From Temnopleurus reevesii (lineage: Eukaryota; Echinodermata; Echinoidea; Temnopleuroida; Temnopleuridae): DNA of 52,366 nucleotides. The translations under genes and the position numbers were made by a program. The DNA lies in the NCBI GenBank assembly GCA_036244855.1, contig BQKZ01000463.1, positions 96,053-148,418 on the forward strand, given 5' to 3'. Below are positions 1 to 13,076 of this stretch, one piece after another (the first letter of the stretch is position 1; the number at the start of each line of letters is the position of its first letter). The notes beneath the pieces were generated by a model. The model was not told the origin of the DNA. It did no database searches and worked only from the letters and a program-made list of their open reading frames with translations.

Positions 1-4
1 TGAA

Positions 5-3000
5 ATGGCGGGTTGGCCCTCTGTTTTAGTAGCGATTGGAGTTGCTCTAGCAGTGATAGTGGTCAACGAAGAGAGTATGTACAATCGACGTCGAAATCGG
101 AGTGGAAATTCAGGTAATAATCATTATCATCCCAACGTTTGAGAACCTCGCTCCCGAGGAGTAGGTCCACGTCAGCATCTATCTTTGCCCCACATATTCA
201 CATTTGTGTGTGTGCCGTTGGAATTTCATATTTGAAAGTAGTTGAGACATGAGTGATGATGATTCGACGACGATGATGATGATGATGATGATGATGATGA
301 CGATGATGACAATAATGATGATGATGATGATGATGTTGATGATGAAGATGATGTTGATTGTGATGATGGTGATATTGATGATGATGATGTGATGATTGAT
401 GGTGATTGTGATGATGATGATGACATAGCCTAGGTCAAAGATTGATGATGATGATGGTGGTGGTAATGTATGCATGGAAATATATGTAACATATTGCAAC
501 GAGCCTGTATTTCATGAACGTAGAGGGCGATAAACAAATCTTATTTCCGAGCTACATATCTATACATCTATTGTCAAGGATGCCTAGAATAAGTACAGGT
601 CTTGTTAGTCGTTGCAATATAAAACTAGGATTCGTTTACCAATCAAAGTATATGATTAAAACCACACGACTAGAGCGATGTTAAGAGCGACACTGAAGAG
701 AAGACACAGGTTTTATGGACAAAGATTTTGGTTTTCAATTCAAAAAGCAAAACAAAAAAAAATAACGTTTATTCAAGTTTGCATACAATCATCAAGAATC
801 GCCACTGTTACACAGTTCAATTAATGTTTAATTCCATTCTACTTATAACAATTCAATTCATTTAGAGTAAAGATCTCTATTATATCACTTTGAATAATAC
901 TAGTCCAAAACAGTTCTCAGTATTAGAGTTATAAATAGTAAGATTAAATCAAAATTGGAGAGCAGTTAGTGTTCAGACGGCAGCTTATAACATTTCGGTT
1001 GTTTTATCGTCAAAGCCTAGTTCTGGATCAGAAAAAATCATAGTATAAACTATGAAGGGGCGTTCTGAATCAGAAGGGAAACGTAAATAAAGCATTAAAA
1101 CTTCGCATTGTTCTTTGCATTTACTGAATAGCGTACGAGTATTTTGATTTCTAATATGGAACATCATCAATGCAATTCTATTCCTGTGATAATTATCATA
1201 ATCAATTGGATATTTACATCGAATAATTCAAGATTCTGCTGCTTTAGATTTGGTAAGTTCAAGCTCCGAATCGGAGATCGAAATGTAAATTACGTCATCG
1301 AGACGGGATCGGCTCGTTACAATATTTATATCTTGTTTATAAACAATATTTAAATACTTGAAAGTAGGCCTAGGTGATAAAGATTGCCTTTATTCTGCAT
1401 GGTTTAACTTACAAAACTCCACATTGTGAAAAAAGTATGAATAATCAAAATCTGTATTGTGAGCATGCAAAGACAAAAATGTTTTTATTTATTTGAACTG
1501 CCCAAGTATGGGGCCGACAAAGTATGTAAAAAATTATTGAATTAGGTATGTGGACAAGGGGAGTGTATTTTAATTTTCTTAATGATAAAATTTAATAATA
1601 CTTCATGAAATTATTTAAGAAGTGAAAGAATGAGATGGTGTTTTTTGTCATGGCCCTTTCAGTTAAAAAAAAATTGCTAAACCAAGCGGCCCTGTATGTT
1701 GAATATGTATCTGACTTGTTGCGGATCACAAATGAAAAATTTTGCAAGTTTACTATATGCTTCTCGGGGAAAATGAAAATTGTCCAGATAGGTAACATAC
1801 AGTATGAATTGGTTGTAGACCAATATATTCCAAGATTAAATGTAATAGCCATACTTATGTTCTTTTTCAGGGCATCCCCATTGAAATCTAAGTATGTATT
1901 GTTCTACTTGTTTTAGGAAAACACAACCATCAGACAAAGTGTGATCTATTCCTTGGGATATTATCTGCAAGGGACCATTTTGAACACAGGAAGGCGATTC
2001 GTGAAACGTGGCTAGGTTACATCCAAACTCATCCCAGGTGGAAAAGGAGGTAAGGGATATTTTTATTCTCATCAATGAGGAACTTGATGTGGTCTTGACT
2101 GAAGTAAAGATTTTTCTTTTCACCTTTGAGCACTTTTACAAATGTCCATTTGAGTGTTTGCTGGACTTTCAGGAGAAAAAAGTAAAGAATCTGTTATAAT
2201 TATAGAGGTATTAATTTTTTTTGGAGATATATTCCAAGTTTAAAAGAAAATGTGATTATGAAACAACAGTAAAGTGAATATTTTATAGGTGTCATGATGT
2301 AAAATCATTATGAGATATTATAACATCAACACTTGAGTTGGTTATATAGTGATTTATTTCTCTGATACTTAGTAATTCTATGTTAGAGATTGATTACTAC
2401 ATTTTTAAAATATTTTTCATGCCATTTTTAGGATCTGCAGCAAGTTTGTGGTTGGTAACCATTCCTGTCACTTACCGCCAGAATATAGAAGAGATCCATA
2501 CTCCTGCACTCCTCTCAACATCTCTAAAACAGGTAACTAGACCCTAAGAACAATTTCAGACTCAATTTGGGATTATGACTCATTCATTTATAGGGAGAAA
2601 TGAAAAATCCATTTTACATCTTATTTGAGGAAAAAGAAATGTCCTTAAGATTATCCTTCATTTAATGAGAGAAAAAAAATTCATATGTATCCAAATGCCA
2701 TCACTACATCTGTTTCTTGGATCACGATAGTAGGAGTCATAAATCATTGACTTTAATGTGAGTTGCTGTTTAAGAATGTGGAACAATCAGGGGTAATTAA
2801 TTTCAAATGTTCCTGTTATTTGGTATTTGATCCAAAATATCGCTCTAAATGTCTGCCTCTAAAACCATGTGCGGTTCAATGAAGAATTTTTTTGCTACCT
2901 GTTACCTCTATAAAAGAGTTGAACAGTAGATATGATGCAGTGATCCTACTGTTATTTGAATGTCCCAAATGTTGTAGTGATAACAGAATAGCAAAGATTC

Positions 3001-6000
3001 TGTCTTGTACTGTATGTTTTCCCTGTTACATGGTTTTATTTGAATTGTACTTAATCTCAGGAAAGCCTAAGGATATTGTAGCCATGACAGTTGTGAATGA
3101 TACAGGCATTTTCAGGTTGACCTCTGGCCCAATAGGCTTCGATTTCAAGGTAAGAATCAATGGGGATGTTGCTAGAAAGTTGCTCTTGACTGCAAATCTA
3201 CCGAGGACCAGTTGCAAATTGAAATGCACATTCTCATTTCCATGCAGTCTGTGGTTCTGATAAGATATGCATGAAACAACAAATTTAATTTTTGCATGAT
3301 GATCAACCGCAACTTGCGATCAATTGCAACTTTCTAGCAACACTCTTTACGTCTATTTTGGTTGACAAGCTATTTACTCCCGCTGCCTTCATATAAAACT
3401 TCATATAAAACGTTTTGAACTTCAGGGAATATTAACTTACCAGAGTGGTATTGCATGAAAGACCAACAACTTCAAAAAGAACTTTAAGTCTTGTTCTGAA
3501 TGATAGAGGGTCTTAGGACTCTAACTTTCGATAACGTACATTAGTCTTTGTGAAACTTATTATGAAATTTAAAAATGATTTGGAGAAACGCCACCCAGGT
3601 ACACCTTTTCTTTGAGTGCAGGAAATATGGATTGCACTTGTGCTAAATGTTATTGATGGTATCTGGGGCAATCAAATCCTAGTATTATCTGTCCATCCCA
3701 TAAATCCACAATTAGTATTGATCGATTTGTAAACATTTTATTTTGTAATATTCAACCTAAAGAATTAAGAGATGTAATGATTATCATAATCATTATGATG
3801 TGGAATTCTTTATTAAAAATGTAATTCTTTGCAATAAAATTACATTAATTGCACTGTCATTTGTTATAATATTTTAAAAGAGTGACAAGTGTGAGTAATC
3901 TTTTGATATGATTTGTGTCTGTGTTTTGTTTGCTAGGTTCACTATCCCATCATCCTTCACAAGCTTGGTGTATTTGATTCGTCAGCTGATGGCATCAAAC
4001 ATCCTCTCACAGTCTCTCTCTTTGATACTTGGAGGCAGGTCAGAATTTATGCACTCTTAGAATGTTTGGCAAAAAAAACCCCAACACTGGATAACATACT
4101 GTCCACACAACTGCAGATTTGAATATGTCCAGCTTATGGGGTTATTTTTTCATCATGTTGGACAAGAAAATTGTCATAAGTTGGTGATTTTATAATCAAC
4201 ATTATTTTACCAAATCAATTTTAGTATGTGTGTTTGATTGATTATAGAAACATAGCAATGTATAGGAGTAAACTAATGAGAAATCTTTCACTCTCATTTC
4301 ATATGTTGCTATGAAGAAATGTGTTTTTAATTACCTCAATTGATTGATAGTATATTAAGCAAAATTTCTGCCAGATTCAGATAAGGCATTACTCATTTTA
4401 GTTTTTGCTATTGCAAGTTTATAGAGATTGTCACAATAAAAGCTTGCTTACCCCAAATCCAATATTTCAAAGCAAACTGGCAGAGAAGGAGTAATTGTAT
4501 CATAGAGATAAAAAAAATTACACCAAAAGTATATCAATTTAGGCTCGATAAGACTTTTGCTGGTATTTTATAAAATTCATATCCTTATATCCAATGATAT
4601 TTAGTGGTTTAGGGCATAATATGTGATATTTGCTTTCTTTTATTTGTTCACAGGAGAAAGTAGTTAGTGCTCGTTTTAGCCCAGAGCAACCAGGTGTATT
4701 CATTGAAGGGTACAGATTTAGAGCAGTGGAACCATATCTCCTTCCAAAGGTAATAATTCTGTTAAAAGCAAGCTTTTTTCAAAGTTCTGTGACATTCAAT
4801 AATAATTACTAAATTATACTGCATAGGCTGAACAGATATTTGTTTAGAATATCCTGTAATTGTTGTTTAATAACTCTATACCACTGCCAAATATATTGAT
4901 CTGCTGAAGTAAAATTATGCAGACCAATTGTGAATAGACCATGTATTTAACATACCAGTGATCACACACATATGCGCTTTATAAGTACAGTCTATTATCA
5001 TTACCTACATTACAGTATTAAAGTACAGATATATGTATCTGATCATAGCAATAAATTATAACATCAATTCACCTTAGAAATTTATGCCTTGTCAAACTTT
5101 TCTTGAATTTCATAAACTGGTCAACCTTCTCTTTTTTATGATAGACACTACATTTCTGTTATTTTTCTTTACTTTATGAAGTACTTGGAGGGGGTTGCTA
5201 GAAAGCTGTGGTTAATTGTAAAGTTGCAATTTATCACATGCATGTCTAGTCTTGATGAATGAGAATGTGCATTTCTAGCAACACCTCCTCAGAGCTATAG
5301 TCATTTTATTCCATCTACTTTTCCAATTAGATATGAATCATGAAAAGATATATAAGGAAGGTCTGAAAGATACGGAATCAGTTGTGCTTATTCATGGAAT
5401 CGTCCAGTCCACATGTATGATTTAGTTTCAGAGACATCCACCACTCTGTACCTCAGTAAGGATACTGCTAAACTAAACTAAACTTTGTTTATTCTTCTTT
5501 GCACTTCTCATTACTTCAGGGTTTGAAGGGACGATTGTAGTGAATAGTTTCAATAAAGATGATCCGTCCACTGCTCTTTAGATGCGACTAGATTAAACTG
5601 ATTGTTTATTCTTTTTGTGTTCTCTTTACCTCAGGGGTTTGAAGGGACAATTGTAGTGAATAGTTTCAACAAAGATGATCCGTCCACCACTCTCTACCTT
5701 AGTAAGGATGCTACCAATAATGGAGGAGGTGTTATAGAACTGCAGCAGGTAAACTGATCATCAATATTATTTTGTAATTGTATAAAGGTTTAGTTGTCTG
5801 TAATGTTGTTTGAAGAAAAGTAGCTCAGGGATCAACAAGATTTATCCCAAAATGTATGTAGAATCAAAAGTTCCATATTACACTCTGAGAGAAAAGTAAA
5901 ATTTTGTCCACTTTTTGAGAAAAAGAAGAAAATATGAAATTCTGTGTGCAACGTGAATGGAGAGTTCTTTATATTGGCAGCCATTTTGTGCCTATAGGTT

Positions 6001-9000
6001 GCCAATTTAAAGAACCCATGAGGGATGTAAATCAAATTTTTGAAATTCGTAACTTTTGAATGAATTGTTGGATTTTGCTCACATTTTCACAGTTTGATCA
6101 TTGCATTTTTCTCAATTCACTGAGAGTACATCAACGTCTGGGTGAAGTTCCCGCTTTAAATCCCATTTTTTTTTTCTGTGAATGAAAATGTTTATCCCTG
6201 TTCATACTTTTTATGAAGGGCACTACTGGCCATATCAAACTATGGTAGGTATAAATCTACACTATGAATGCTTTTGAATTTTGACCCTATTACTTAAGAA
6301 AATATTTGAAGTTGTTTGCATCATGGTTAGTGTAGTATCTCCTTATTTAACAACTTAGTCAATGTTTACTATATTATGTTCAATTGAAATATTGTCAGAA
6401 TCACCTCAGACTCATGCAATTATGTATATCAGCGGTGCAGACTCAACAGCTGTGGAACGATCACCCTGCCAATGTCACATCATCGTCTTCGCTTGAAGTA
6501 TTCAGAAGACGACTGGTAGGGTTGACGCTGCGCAAGGACTAGAAGGAGGAGTCAGTTTTTACTCGCACAAGGAGCACTTTCAGCGCAAACTTTTGTGAAG
6601 TAAAGTGTTATTTGGAGCTCGATAATACAACACGACACACAGTTCACAGCACCGCACGAAGTACGATATTACTCTTTTCAGAGGAATGTACTCACATTGG
6701 AAGAAGAAGAAGAAGATTTAACATATCTGTTCAAATGTCTTGTCAGGATTTTCTGGTCTCAAGATATAGCGATATCAAAGAGACATCCAACTGCAGTGAT
6801 AATGGTAACAAAAATGAAAGTTGCAGCATTTGGAGAAATTAATTTTATTAATATGATTAAACACATCTGCCCATTCTGACCAATTATTTCTCATTTTGTA
6901 TTTACAGTACAGCAGATATAGTGAAGATAATTCAGACTTTCCAGAGAAGGTTGAGAAGCTTGATAGAGGGACAGAAGCATTGGTATCTGGCAATTTCATC
7001 TATAATATTCATGGTAAGGATGAGAGCATGATTCATGTGTTAATCCAGAGTAATCTAGTCTGTTGCTGATTGTTAGATTGATGAGATATTTGATTTGAAC
7101 TCTATAATCTTGAACTTAATTTCCAACATCTAATGTAACTCATGAGCTTAATGGATAAATAATTTTAGCAAAGATGCACTAATTTGAAATTACTTATTGA
7201 TGTTGCGTATTCGGGTATTCCTAGTGTCAAGATTTTAGTTAAAAGAAAAATATGCTCATGTGCCATTTCTTCCTCAGCTGTCCTGTTATAGGGTTACCAA
7301 CTGTAATCTATTTATTTGATAAAGTAATTTGAATTGTTGAGGGTTTGAGGTCTAATTTGGTCCTTAGACCCAGATGTGCTAGGCTTAGGGTTTGAATCCC
7401 AGTTGCATAGTAACTCCCTTGGGAAAGAACTTATCCAGATTTGCTTCTTTCCACCTGGGAGTAAATGTGTACCTGATATGTGTAATGTGCCATGAGCATC
7501 AGATCATGATAGACACAAATGGTATGTAAGAATCCACAATTGTTATTTCTCCCTTTAGAACCCGACAAGCTTTCTGTCTGGATGAATGTGAGTGAGGAGC
7601 AGTCTTCAAAATGGCAGTCCAGGATAAGCAACGAAACCAAAGCACTTCAGTTAGAAGCCGACACTCACAATGATATACTCTTCTTGGATGTCGTAGATAC
7701 TTATAGAAATATTCCTGAAAAAATGCTGCAATTTTATGAATGGTAAGATATGAGCACTTTTCATATATTTACAGAAAGTAGGATGAGGTGTTCTTTTACT
7801 TGTGACTGTTGTTTGATCTGCATAGGTGACAAAACATTATAATCCTGCCAGATGTAAATCTAACTTGAACCTTATAAGTGTGAAAGCTTGTGATATTCAA
7901 ATTGAAAGGTATGCCTTGACATTTCTAAACCTTAATTCCAAACTGTATAGGGGTCTATTTTCCTTTATATGTCAATAATAAAAATTTGCAACCTGTTCTT
8001 ATAAATGAATAAGAGAAAAAAAGGAAGAAAAAACTGTCTTTTAGAGATATGATTTCCTTGATGAAAAATGTGTTAAATAGCATATTAGTGAGAGCAACTG
8101 CTAAATACAACCAACTGAAATTCTTCTTACTGGAAAGTAAAACCTCCGCATAATGACTTCTAGATTTGACAAATTACATTTTATCACATAATTATAATTA
8201 GAACGAAGTTGAATCACTTTCATCTTAACCAAAGCCTCTAGAATGTACAATTTTGAACAATATGGTTATAACTTGAGCACATTTCCATTCATATATAGCA
8301 CATTTGAATTTTCTCTCCAAGTTCAAATGGTCTGCCAACCTGTCAATTACAGCCTCCGCCTACTAATAAAACTTTTCTTGTTTCCTGTGGGTAGTTGCTA
8401 TCAAGACAAGTTTAATACTGAATGAATAAATTAGCTGAACAATCCTCACTTAGTTGCAGAGTGGAGCAATAAAACAACATTGTCCCATGATCCAGATCCT
8501 ATCTTCAGCAACCACATGCTCAAAACAATAATTTTTAACCTGCTGATGGTACTTGTCGCTGTACAAAATTTTACAAGAAATGAATGAATAACGGAGAGGA
8601 ATATTTGCTGTCTTTCCAGGGTGGTGCAATTAAGCAATATCCAGTATGTAATCAAGACAGATGATGATGTATACATGAATCTCGATTATATCATGCAGGT
8701 AAGGGGGTCTCGTTTTTATTCAAGTAAAGATAGCTATCTCAAACCCATCATTTCCTTATTGTAAAATGACTTTACAGTTAGTTTGTACATAAATGATTTT
8801 CAGTAGGCGGGTTTACTAATAGATGCAAATTTTATGCATACCTCTAACACAAAGGTTGTTCTTGACAACCCCAAAGCTTGCCCGAGGCTTGCCCGACAGG
8901 GCAACAAGTAATGTTTGCAAACTGGATTCCAAGTATTGTAGTCTTATTGTTATCAACCAGTCTTTGGAATACCACGTAACTACGTTTAACGCACATAAAT

Positions 9001-10165
9001 TTGAATATAAGTAAACCCGCCTATTTACAAGTATCAAATCGACTGTAATACTTTTAAATGTAACAAATATTATGTAATTATGCAGTATGTTTATAATTTT
9101 CTAAAGATGTTTGAAATATTTCAGAGAATGTTTTTTGGGCATTTTTGTATTATTCTGATAGCGTATTGTATTTTTCACCAGAAAGTTGATCTTAAAATAT
9201 TTTTTTTAGTTCTGATTAAAAGAGTATCATAGAAAGGAAATTGATTGTTATAGACTATTTTTCTTCATGCAGAGCTTTGGAACTGATCAATACCCAACAT
9301 CCAAGTTGTGGTGGGGACAGTTTCGTTTTGGATGGTCAGTAGAGCATCATGGGAAGTGGGCGGAGCAAGATTACCAATCACCTGTCTATCCATCGTTTGC
9401 CTGTGGATCAGGTAGTCTCATCTCCAGAGACCTAGTTCAATGGATAGCCTCAAATTCAAGGTAAATACACATCCAGGATTGGATTCAATGATATGAACAT
9501 GCTTTCAAGCATAAAAAAATACATGTACTCCCAAAGTGAAAGGTTCATTGTTACAGTGTCAAAATAAATGCAAAGCAAAAACAGACCTGAGCACTTTTAC
9601 TTGAAGATTTGCATGTAATTGAAAGTCAGATAATTTTATGCAACTCAATTTTCAACCAATGAGGAGCGTGTTTGACTGGTTTGACTGTGTGTGTGGTGTG
9701 TGTGTGTGTGTGTTGTGTGTGTGGGGGGGGGGTGGTAAATATCCAAATCAAAGTTATGTTGTACTGATATACATAATATTCTTTGTAAAAATAAATATCT
9801 TCAAATTGATATTTCATACCTTATTTGTTATTCTAGAAGTTGAAATTAGATTCCCAGGCAACATAACCACTTTTTACCACAGAAACAACCTTTTCCAATT
9901 TTACAAAGCTATGATGTGTGATTGGTAATAAAGTGAATGGTTTTCTTTTCGCTTCTGCAGACACCTGCACAGATTTCAAGGGGAGGATGTATCATTGGGT
10001 ATATGGTTAGCTGGACTTCAACCTAATTACCATGACGAACCCAGGTGGCATTGTGATAATTCCTGTTCGTCATCGATGTATGTATCCGCTGAGCATAGTC
10101 CTGATGAAATACGAAGCAGATGGCATCATAGAAAACAATGTGGAGATCCATGCGGGTGTGGATGA
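5..10165 (+). CDS. B3GALNT2: B3GALNT2-type beta-1,3-N-acetylgalactosaminyltransferase, 12 exons, 501 aa
   Basis: In vertebrates this GT31 enzyme adds beta-1,3-GalNAc to GlcNAc, including on the O-mannose glycan of alpha-dystroglycan. Exons: 5-113, 1917-2049, 2432-2532, 3061-3149, 3937-4038, 4654-4749, 5635-5748, 6908-7013, 7559-7742, 8620-8698, 9273-9460, 9961-10165. All junctions keep phase and give 502 codons, matching the roughly 500-aa human protein. Visible: a type II signal anchor at residues about 5-20; [16 protein letters not shown] early; [13 protein letters not shown]; the DXD site [10 protein letters not shown] with D359-D361; [15 protein letters not shown] at 413-418; GEDVSLG at 441-447; and a Cys-rich end CGDPCGCG. 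The start is the only N-terminal ATG giving a signal anchor, and the window opens 4 bases before it, so the 5' UTR and promoter are missing. Family assignment is firm; substrate specificity is inferred. Confidence 0.93.
246..460. repeat. (TGA)n/(GAT)n microsatellite in B3GALNT2 intron 1
   Basis: An interrupted trinucleotide repeat of about 210 bp. It creates long serine- or isoleucine-rich artificial reading frames that are not genes. Confidence 0.95.
3168..3343. mobile_element. Foldback MITE, family B copy 1 (GTTGCTAGAAAGTTG ends)
   Basis: It opens with GTTGCTAGAAAGTTG and closes with the inverse CAACTTTCTAGCAACAC. The arms are rich in TTGCAATTGATC-type words. It begins 18 bp inside B3GALNT2 intron 4, next to the exon 4 donor. 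The same ends recur at seven other places in the window. Confidence 0.8.
5194..5284. mobile_element. Short foldback MITE, family B copy 2
   Basis: An internally deleted copy: left end GTTGCTAGAAAG, right end TTTCTAGCAACAC, with only about 60 bp between the ends. It lies in B3GALNT2 intron 6. Confidence 0.65.
5435..5634 (+). pseudogene. Decayed tandem duplicates of B3GALNT2 exon 7
   Basis: Just upstream of exon 7 (5635-5748) lie two degenerate copies of it. The 3' half of a copy is at 5435-5470 (CCACTCTGTACCTCAGTAAG). The 5' half, with its pyrimidine tract and AG, is at about 5485-5580. The second copy has one G fewer after the AG, which shifts the frame into an early TAG, so neither can serve as a coding exon. 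Spacing between the second copy and the true exon is 116 bp. Confidence 0.85.
5855..6165. mobile_element. Degenerate foldback element, family I (GGGAACTTCA type)
   Basis: Its right part (about 6040-6162) matches the right half of the clearer element at 10784-11309: text like CATAACTTTTGAA, GCTCAAATTTTCA, then TGAAGTTCCC. It sits in B3GALNT2 intron 7. The left boundary is uncertain. Confidence 0.5.
6435..6542 (+). pseudogene. Possible C-terminal fragment of a non-LTR reverse transcriptase
   Basis: A 35-codon stretch ends in TAG. It reads [12 protein letters not shown], then LEVFRRRL. The pattern WN-x-LP, a Ser-rich stretch, then FKRRL is typical of the last residues of Jockey/CR1/RTE-like ORF2 proteins found across animals. 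No upstream RT domain is visible, so this would be a 5'-truncated fragment. It lies in B3GALNT2 intron 7. Confidence 0.4.
7340..7530 (+). mobile_element. Degenerate tRNA-derived SINE
   Basis: It contains a B-box-like GGTTTGAATCCC, then a body resembling the intact SINE at 26837-27134 (GGGAAAGAACTTATCC, CACCTGGGAGTAAATG, GTACCTG). The A-box side is poorly preserved. It lies in B3GALNT2 intron 8, immediately upstream of exon 9. Confidence 0.5.
8804..9024. mobile_element. MITE with TAGGCGGGTTTACT ends
   Basis: Terminal inverted repeats TAGGCGGGTTTACT and AGTAAACCCGCCTA bound about 220 bp with no coding capacity, in B3GALNT2 intron 10. Superfamily not assigned. Confidence 0.7.
9683..9735. repeat. 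(TG)n repeat with G-run
   Basis: TG dinucleotides followed by a run of about ten Gs, in B3GALNT2 intron 11. Confidence 0.9.
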
Positions 10166-10783
10166 CATTAGTATATTATGTTAGTTTTATTTTTGTTGAA
10201 ATATTATAATTCTCCAGCTTCTTTTTCTTAGCAAGGGCCTTGAACGAACGAATTTTTGTTATTAATTTGGTGTTTGCTTCTTTGGTTAGGCCAAGAAAAA
10301 AAATTGTTTGGATACCCTCAAATGCCATTAAAAAAAAGCGTTGGTCGGTCGGTCGAAAAAAGTTTTTTTTTCTAAATTAATTTTTAAAAGACTTTTGAAC
10401 ACGATTTTCACAATCCACGAGGAAAGCAAGACTTAGAAGGGGGTGAAAAGTAAAGAGCAGCTGAAAATGTGCTTTGGGGCTTTTCAGGTCATATTTCACA
10501 TGTTTATTTATAATTTGAATGTGATTTGTCAATTTTAGTCAAGAGCCAAAAAAAAAAGTTCAGGTCTGGCCATTTTTAGAGGGTTGGTCAGTGGAGGGCA
10601 TTCAAATAAATAATTGTTAATGCCTTATCAAGACCTGCTATGGTATACAGAATAAAGTTTGGGTGATATTTCCAAGAATCAGAAACAATCAGGGTAAGTC
10701 ATTCTTTTTCAATCAAAACCTGTAATTCCATTCAATGTCCTATTTCTTGGAGATGTAATCAATTTATTGCTACATCTACTTAA

Positions 10784-11309
10784 AGGGGAACTTCATCCAT
10801 TCATTCATATGTTGTCAGTGAATGAAGGAAAATATGTTGATCAAACTGAAATTGTAAGCGAAAACGGATGATACCATAAAAAGGTACACTTTTAATGGGC
10901 ACCTTGAGTTCGCAACCTACAGACACAAAATGACTGTCACTTTAGACAGAATTTCACATTTTCTTCTTTTTGTAGAAAAATAAACAAAATTTTACTTGTG
11001 TTCAAGTATACTAAATTGCAAGCATTCCAGAAAGGACAGTGTTGATTCCACAATTAAAAAAATGACACTTATCCATTTTTAATGAATTCATGTATGAAGT
11101 TAATGAGTTAATGAGGAGTTCTCCATGTATGACATCACAGATTATGCAGAAGTTGCCAATTCAAGGATGCCTATTTGTTGGGGAAATACAAACTCTGAAA
11201 CTCATAACTTTTGAAAGGATTAGCCAGCTTTGCTCAAATTTTCAGTTTGTTCATATTCTTTTTTCTTCATTTACTGACAACATATCAATGTCAGTGTGTA
11301 GTTCCCTTG
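10784..11309. mobile_element. Large foldback element, family I
   Basis: The left arm (GGGGAACTTCATCC, TATGTTGTCAGTGAATGAAG, GTTGATCAAACTGAAAT) is the inverse of the right arm (ATTTTCAGTTTGTTC, TTCATTTACTGACAACATAT, TAGTTCCC). Arms of about 70 bp enclose about 390 bp without a real ORF. Related right halves occur near 6040-6162 and 46490-46680. Confidence 0.75.
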
Positions 11310-12625
11310 TACCAAAGAATCATAAACCTTAATTAGCAAGCAGAAAAAGAAGCTGGAGATTGATTATTTTGCTACTTATTGGTGCTATTTAATGTATTCA
11401 AAATGTACTTAAAAATTGGACCATGTTACGACAATTGGAATGTTACTGTGACAGTATTACTTGTTATATGGTCATTTGAGGAACACATCAACTATTATTG
11501 ATAATTTCAGAAAAAAATGTGAAATTTATGAATGAACATTTTGTTGTACATGGTGCATTACATGTACAAATTTTGTATGGAGAGTATAAATAGTGACATA
11601 TGCATTAGTCCATAACAATAGATTGTGATAGGCTATTGTTCATAGGATCATTATTTGTCTTCCAACATGACAGATACAAATTATGTTAGCCTTGACATTC
11701 TATAAAGATGTTGATACTATTCCATCCATTCACTCATTTTCACCATGTAGTTTAAAATATATCCCCCAAAACAGGTAAGATATGAATTTCAATCTTATTT
11801 CTGAATCTAGCCATTCAAGAAAATTATGTAAATTAAAAATTGTAAGAGATGTTCACTCAAACACATATTTGAGAGATGTACTTGAATGCAAGATGAATAA
11901 TTTACTGCCCCAAATTGTGCAATGTAATCATATTCTGTATGTAATATTTTTGATTAACTAATGGATGTATGTTACTATTTAGAACATAGAATCATACAGA
12001 ATGTTTCTTTTTCGAATTATGCAAGTCAAATATCCCAAACAATTTGGCATAAGTGACCATATTTTGCCGACAAGTCAGAAGTAAGATTATTCATAAACTT
12101 AATCTCTTCTGTTATTTCGAGATACTTGAGGCATTTGATAAATGAAAACACACAAAAAATGTATTACAAAGTATTATTTCATTCTTGCCATGACATATCT
12201 TGCACATATTTTAAACAGGCTTTTTATAATATTGACTGTTCAAGAAAAAATAAATTTTTATTTAAGTACTATATTTAAATATTTTAAAACTTTGTACAGA
12301 GACTCTAACTCCGAGCACGAGTATATTGATCAGGAGATTCTTCCAAAATGATTTTCAAATAGGATACTTCTGCTCAATGTGCAATTACATGTAGCCCATA
12401 AAACGATTTAATATGGAGTCAATGGAGTCTTTTGTCCAGGGGAACTTTTTAGGATTAATACATTTCTCCCTATTGCTGTCTTAGGTTTACATTTAAACTG
12501 TTGACAAGAACAGACCAGGTGAAATTCATTGATCCAGTTCCATTTTCTTCAAAATGGTGGCTGAACAGGGAAAAAATGACGAGATCATTTTAAGTTGGAG
12601 AAATTCAAAACTCATATGGGAGACC

Positions 12626-12758
12626 TGGGCCCTGTAACATAAAGATTTGAGATTAATTGCTAATCTGATAGCGATTAGTCTTTGGCAAATCATGTACTAA
12701 CGTTTGCAATCGATCGCTAAATCAAATAGCGATTAATCGCAAACCTTTATGTAACGAG
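12626..12758. mobile_element. MITE with GGGCCCTGTAACATAAAG ends, copy 1
   Basis: A near-perfect foldback: GTAACATAAAGATTTGAGAT on the left, CGCAAACCTTTATGTAAC on the right, with GCGATTAATCGC-type palindromes inside. A related element is at 40543-40670. Confidence 0.7.
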
Positions 12759-12900
12759 ATTTTGTTTAAATGGACACAAAGGTGGAGAGTTCTTGCCAAA
12801 AGCAGGAGAGTTAGAGTTTCGGTTTGTACAAGAAATGAAGCCGTTTTTAAAGAACGAGCATTTCCATACATATTATCCATTTTTATAAATGTCTTAAGGA

Positions 12901-13076
12901 GTGTTCTTCAAAAGTTGCAAATGATCGCAAATCAACTGCAAATCAGTTGCAAATTGTAACACGTTTTTTCATTTGTTCATGATATGCGCTTCTAACAAGA
13001 TGCGCATGGAACAATGATTTTGATTGGCGCATTCTGATTGACTGCAACTTGCAACCAATTGCAACATTTGAACAAC
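12901..13076. mobile_element. Foldback MITE, family B copy 3
   Basis: Left end GTGTTCTTCAAAAGTTGCAA; right part ACTGCAACTTGCAACCAATT. The core contains GATGCGCATGGAACAATGAT and GATTGGCGCATTCTG, shared with other family B copies. Confidence 0.75.

Noticed and set aside
179..499. Long Ile/Ser-rich open frames on both readings
   Set aside because: They are translations of the TGA microsatellite.
5519..5580. An additional or mutually exclusive B3GALNT2 exon
   Set aside because: A missing G after the AG shifts the frame to an early stop, and no donor is preserved.
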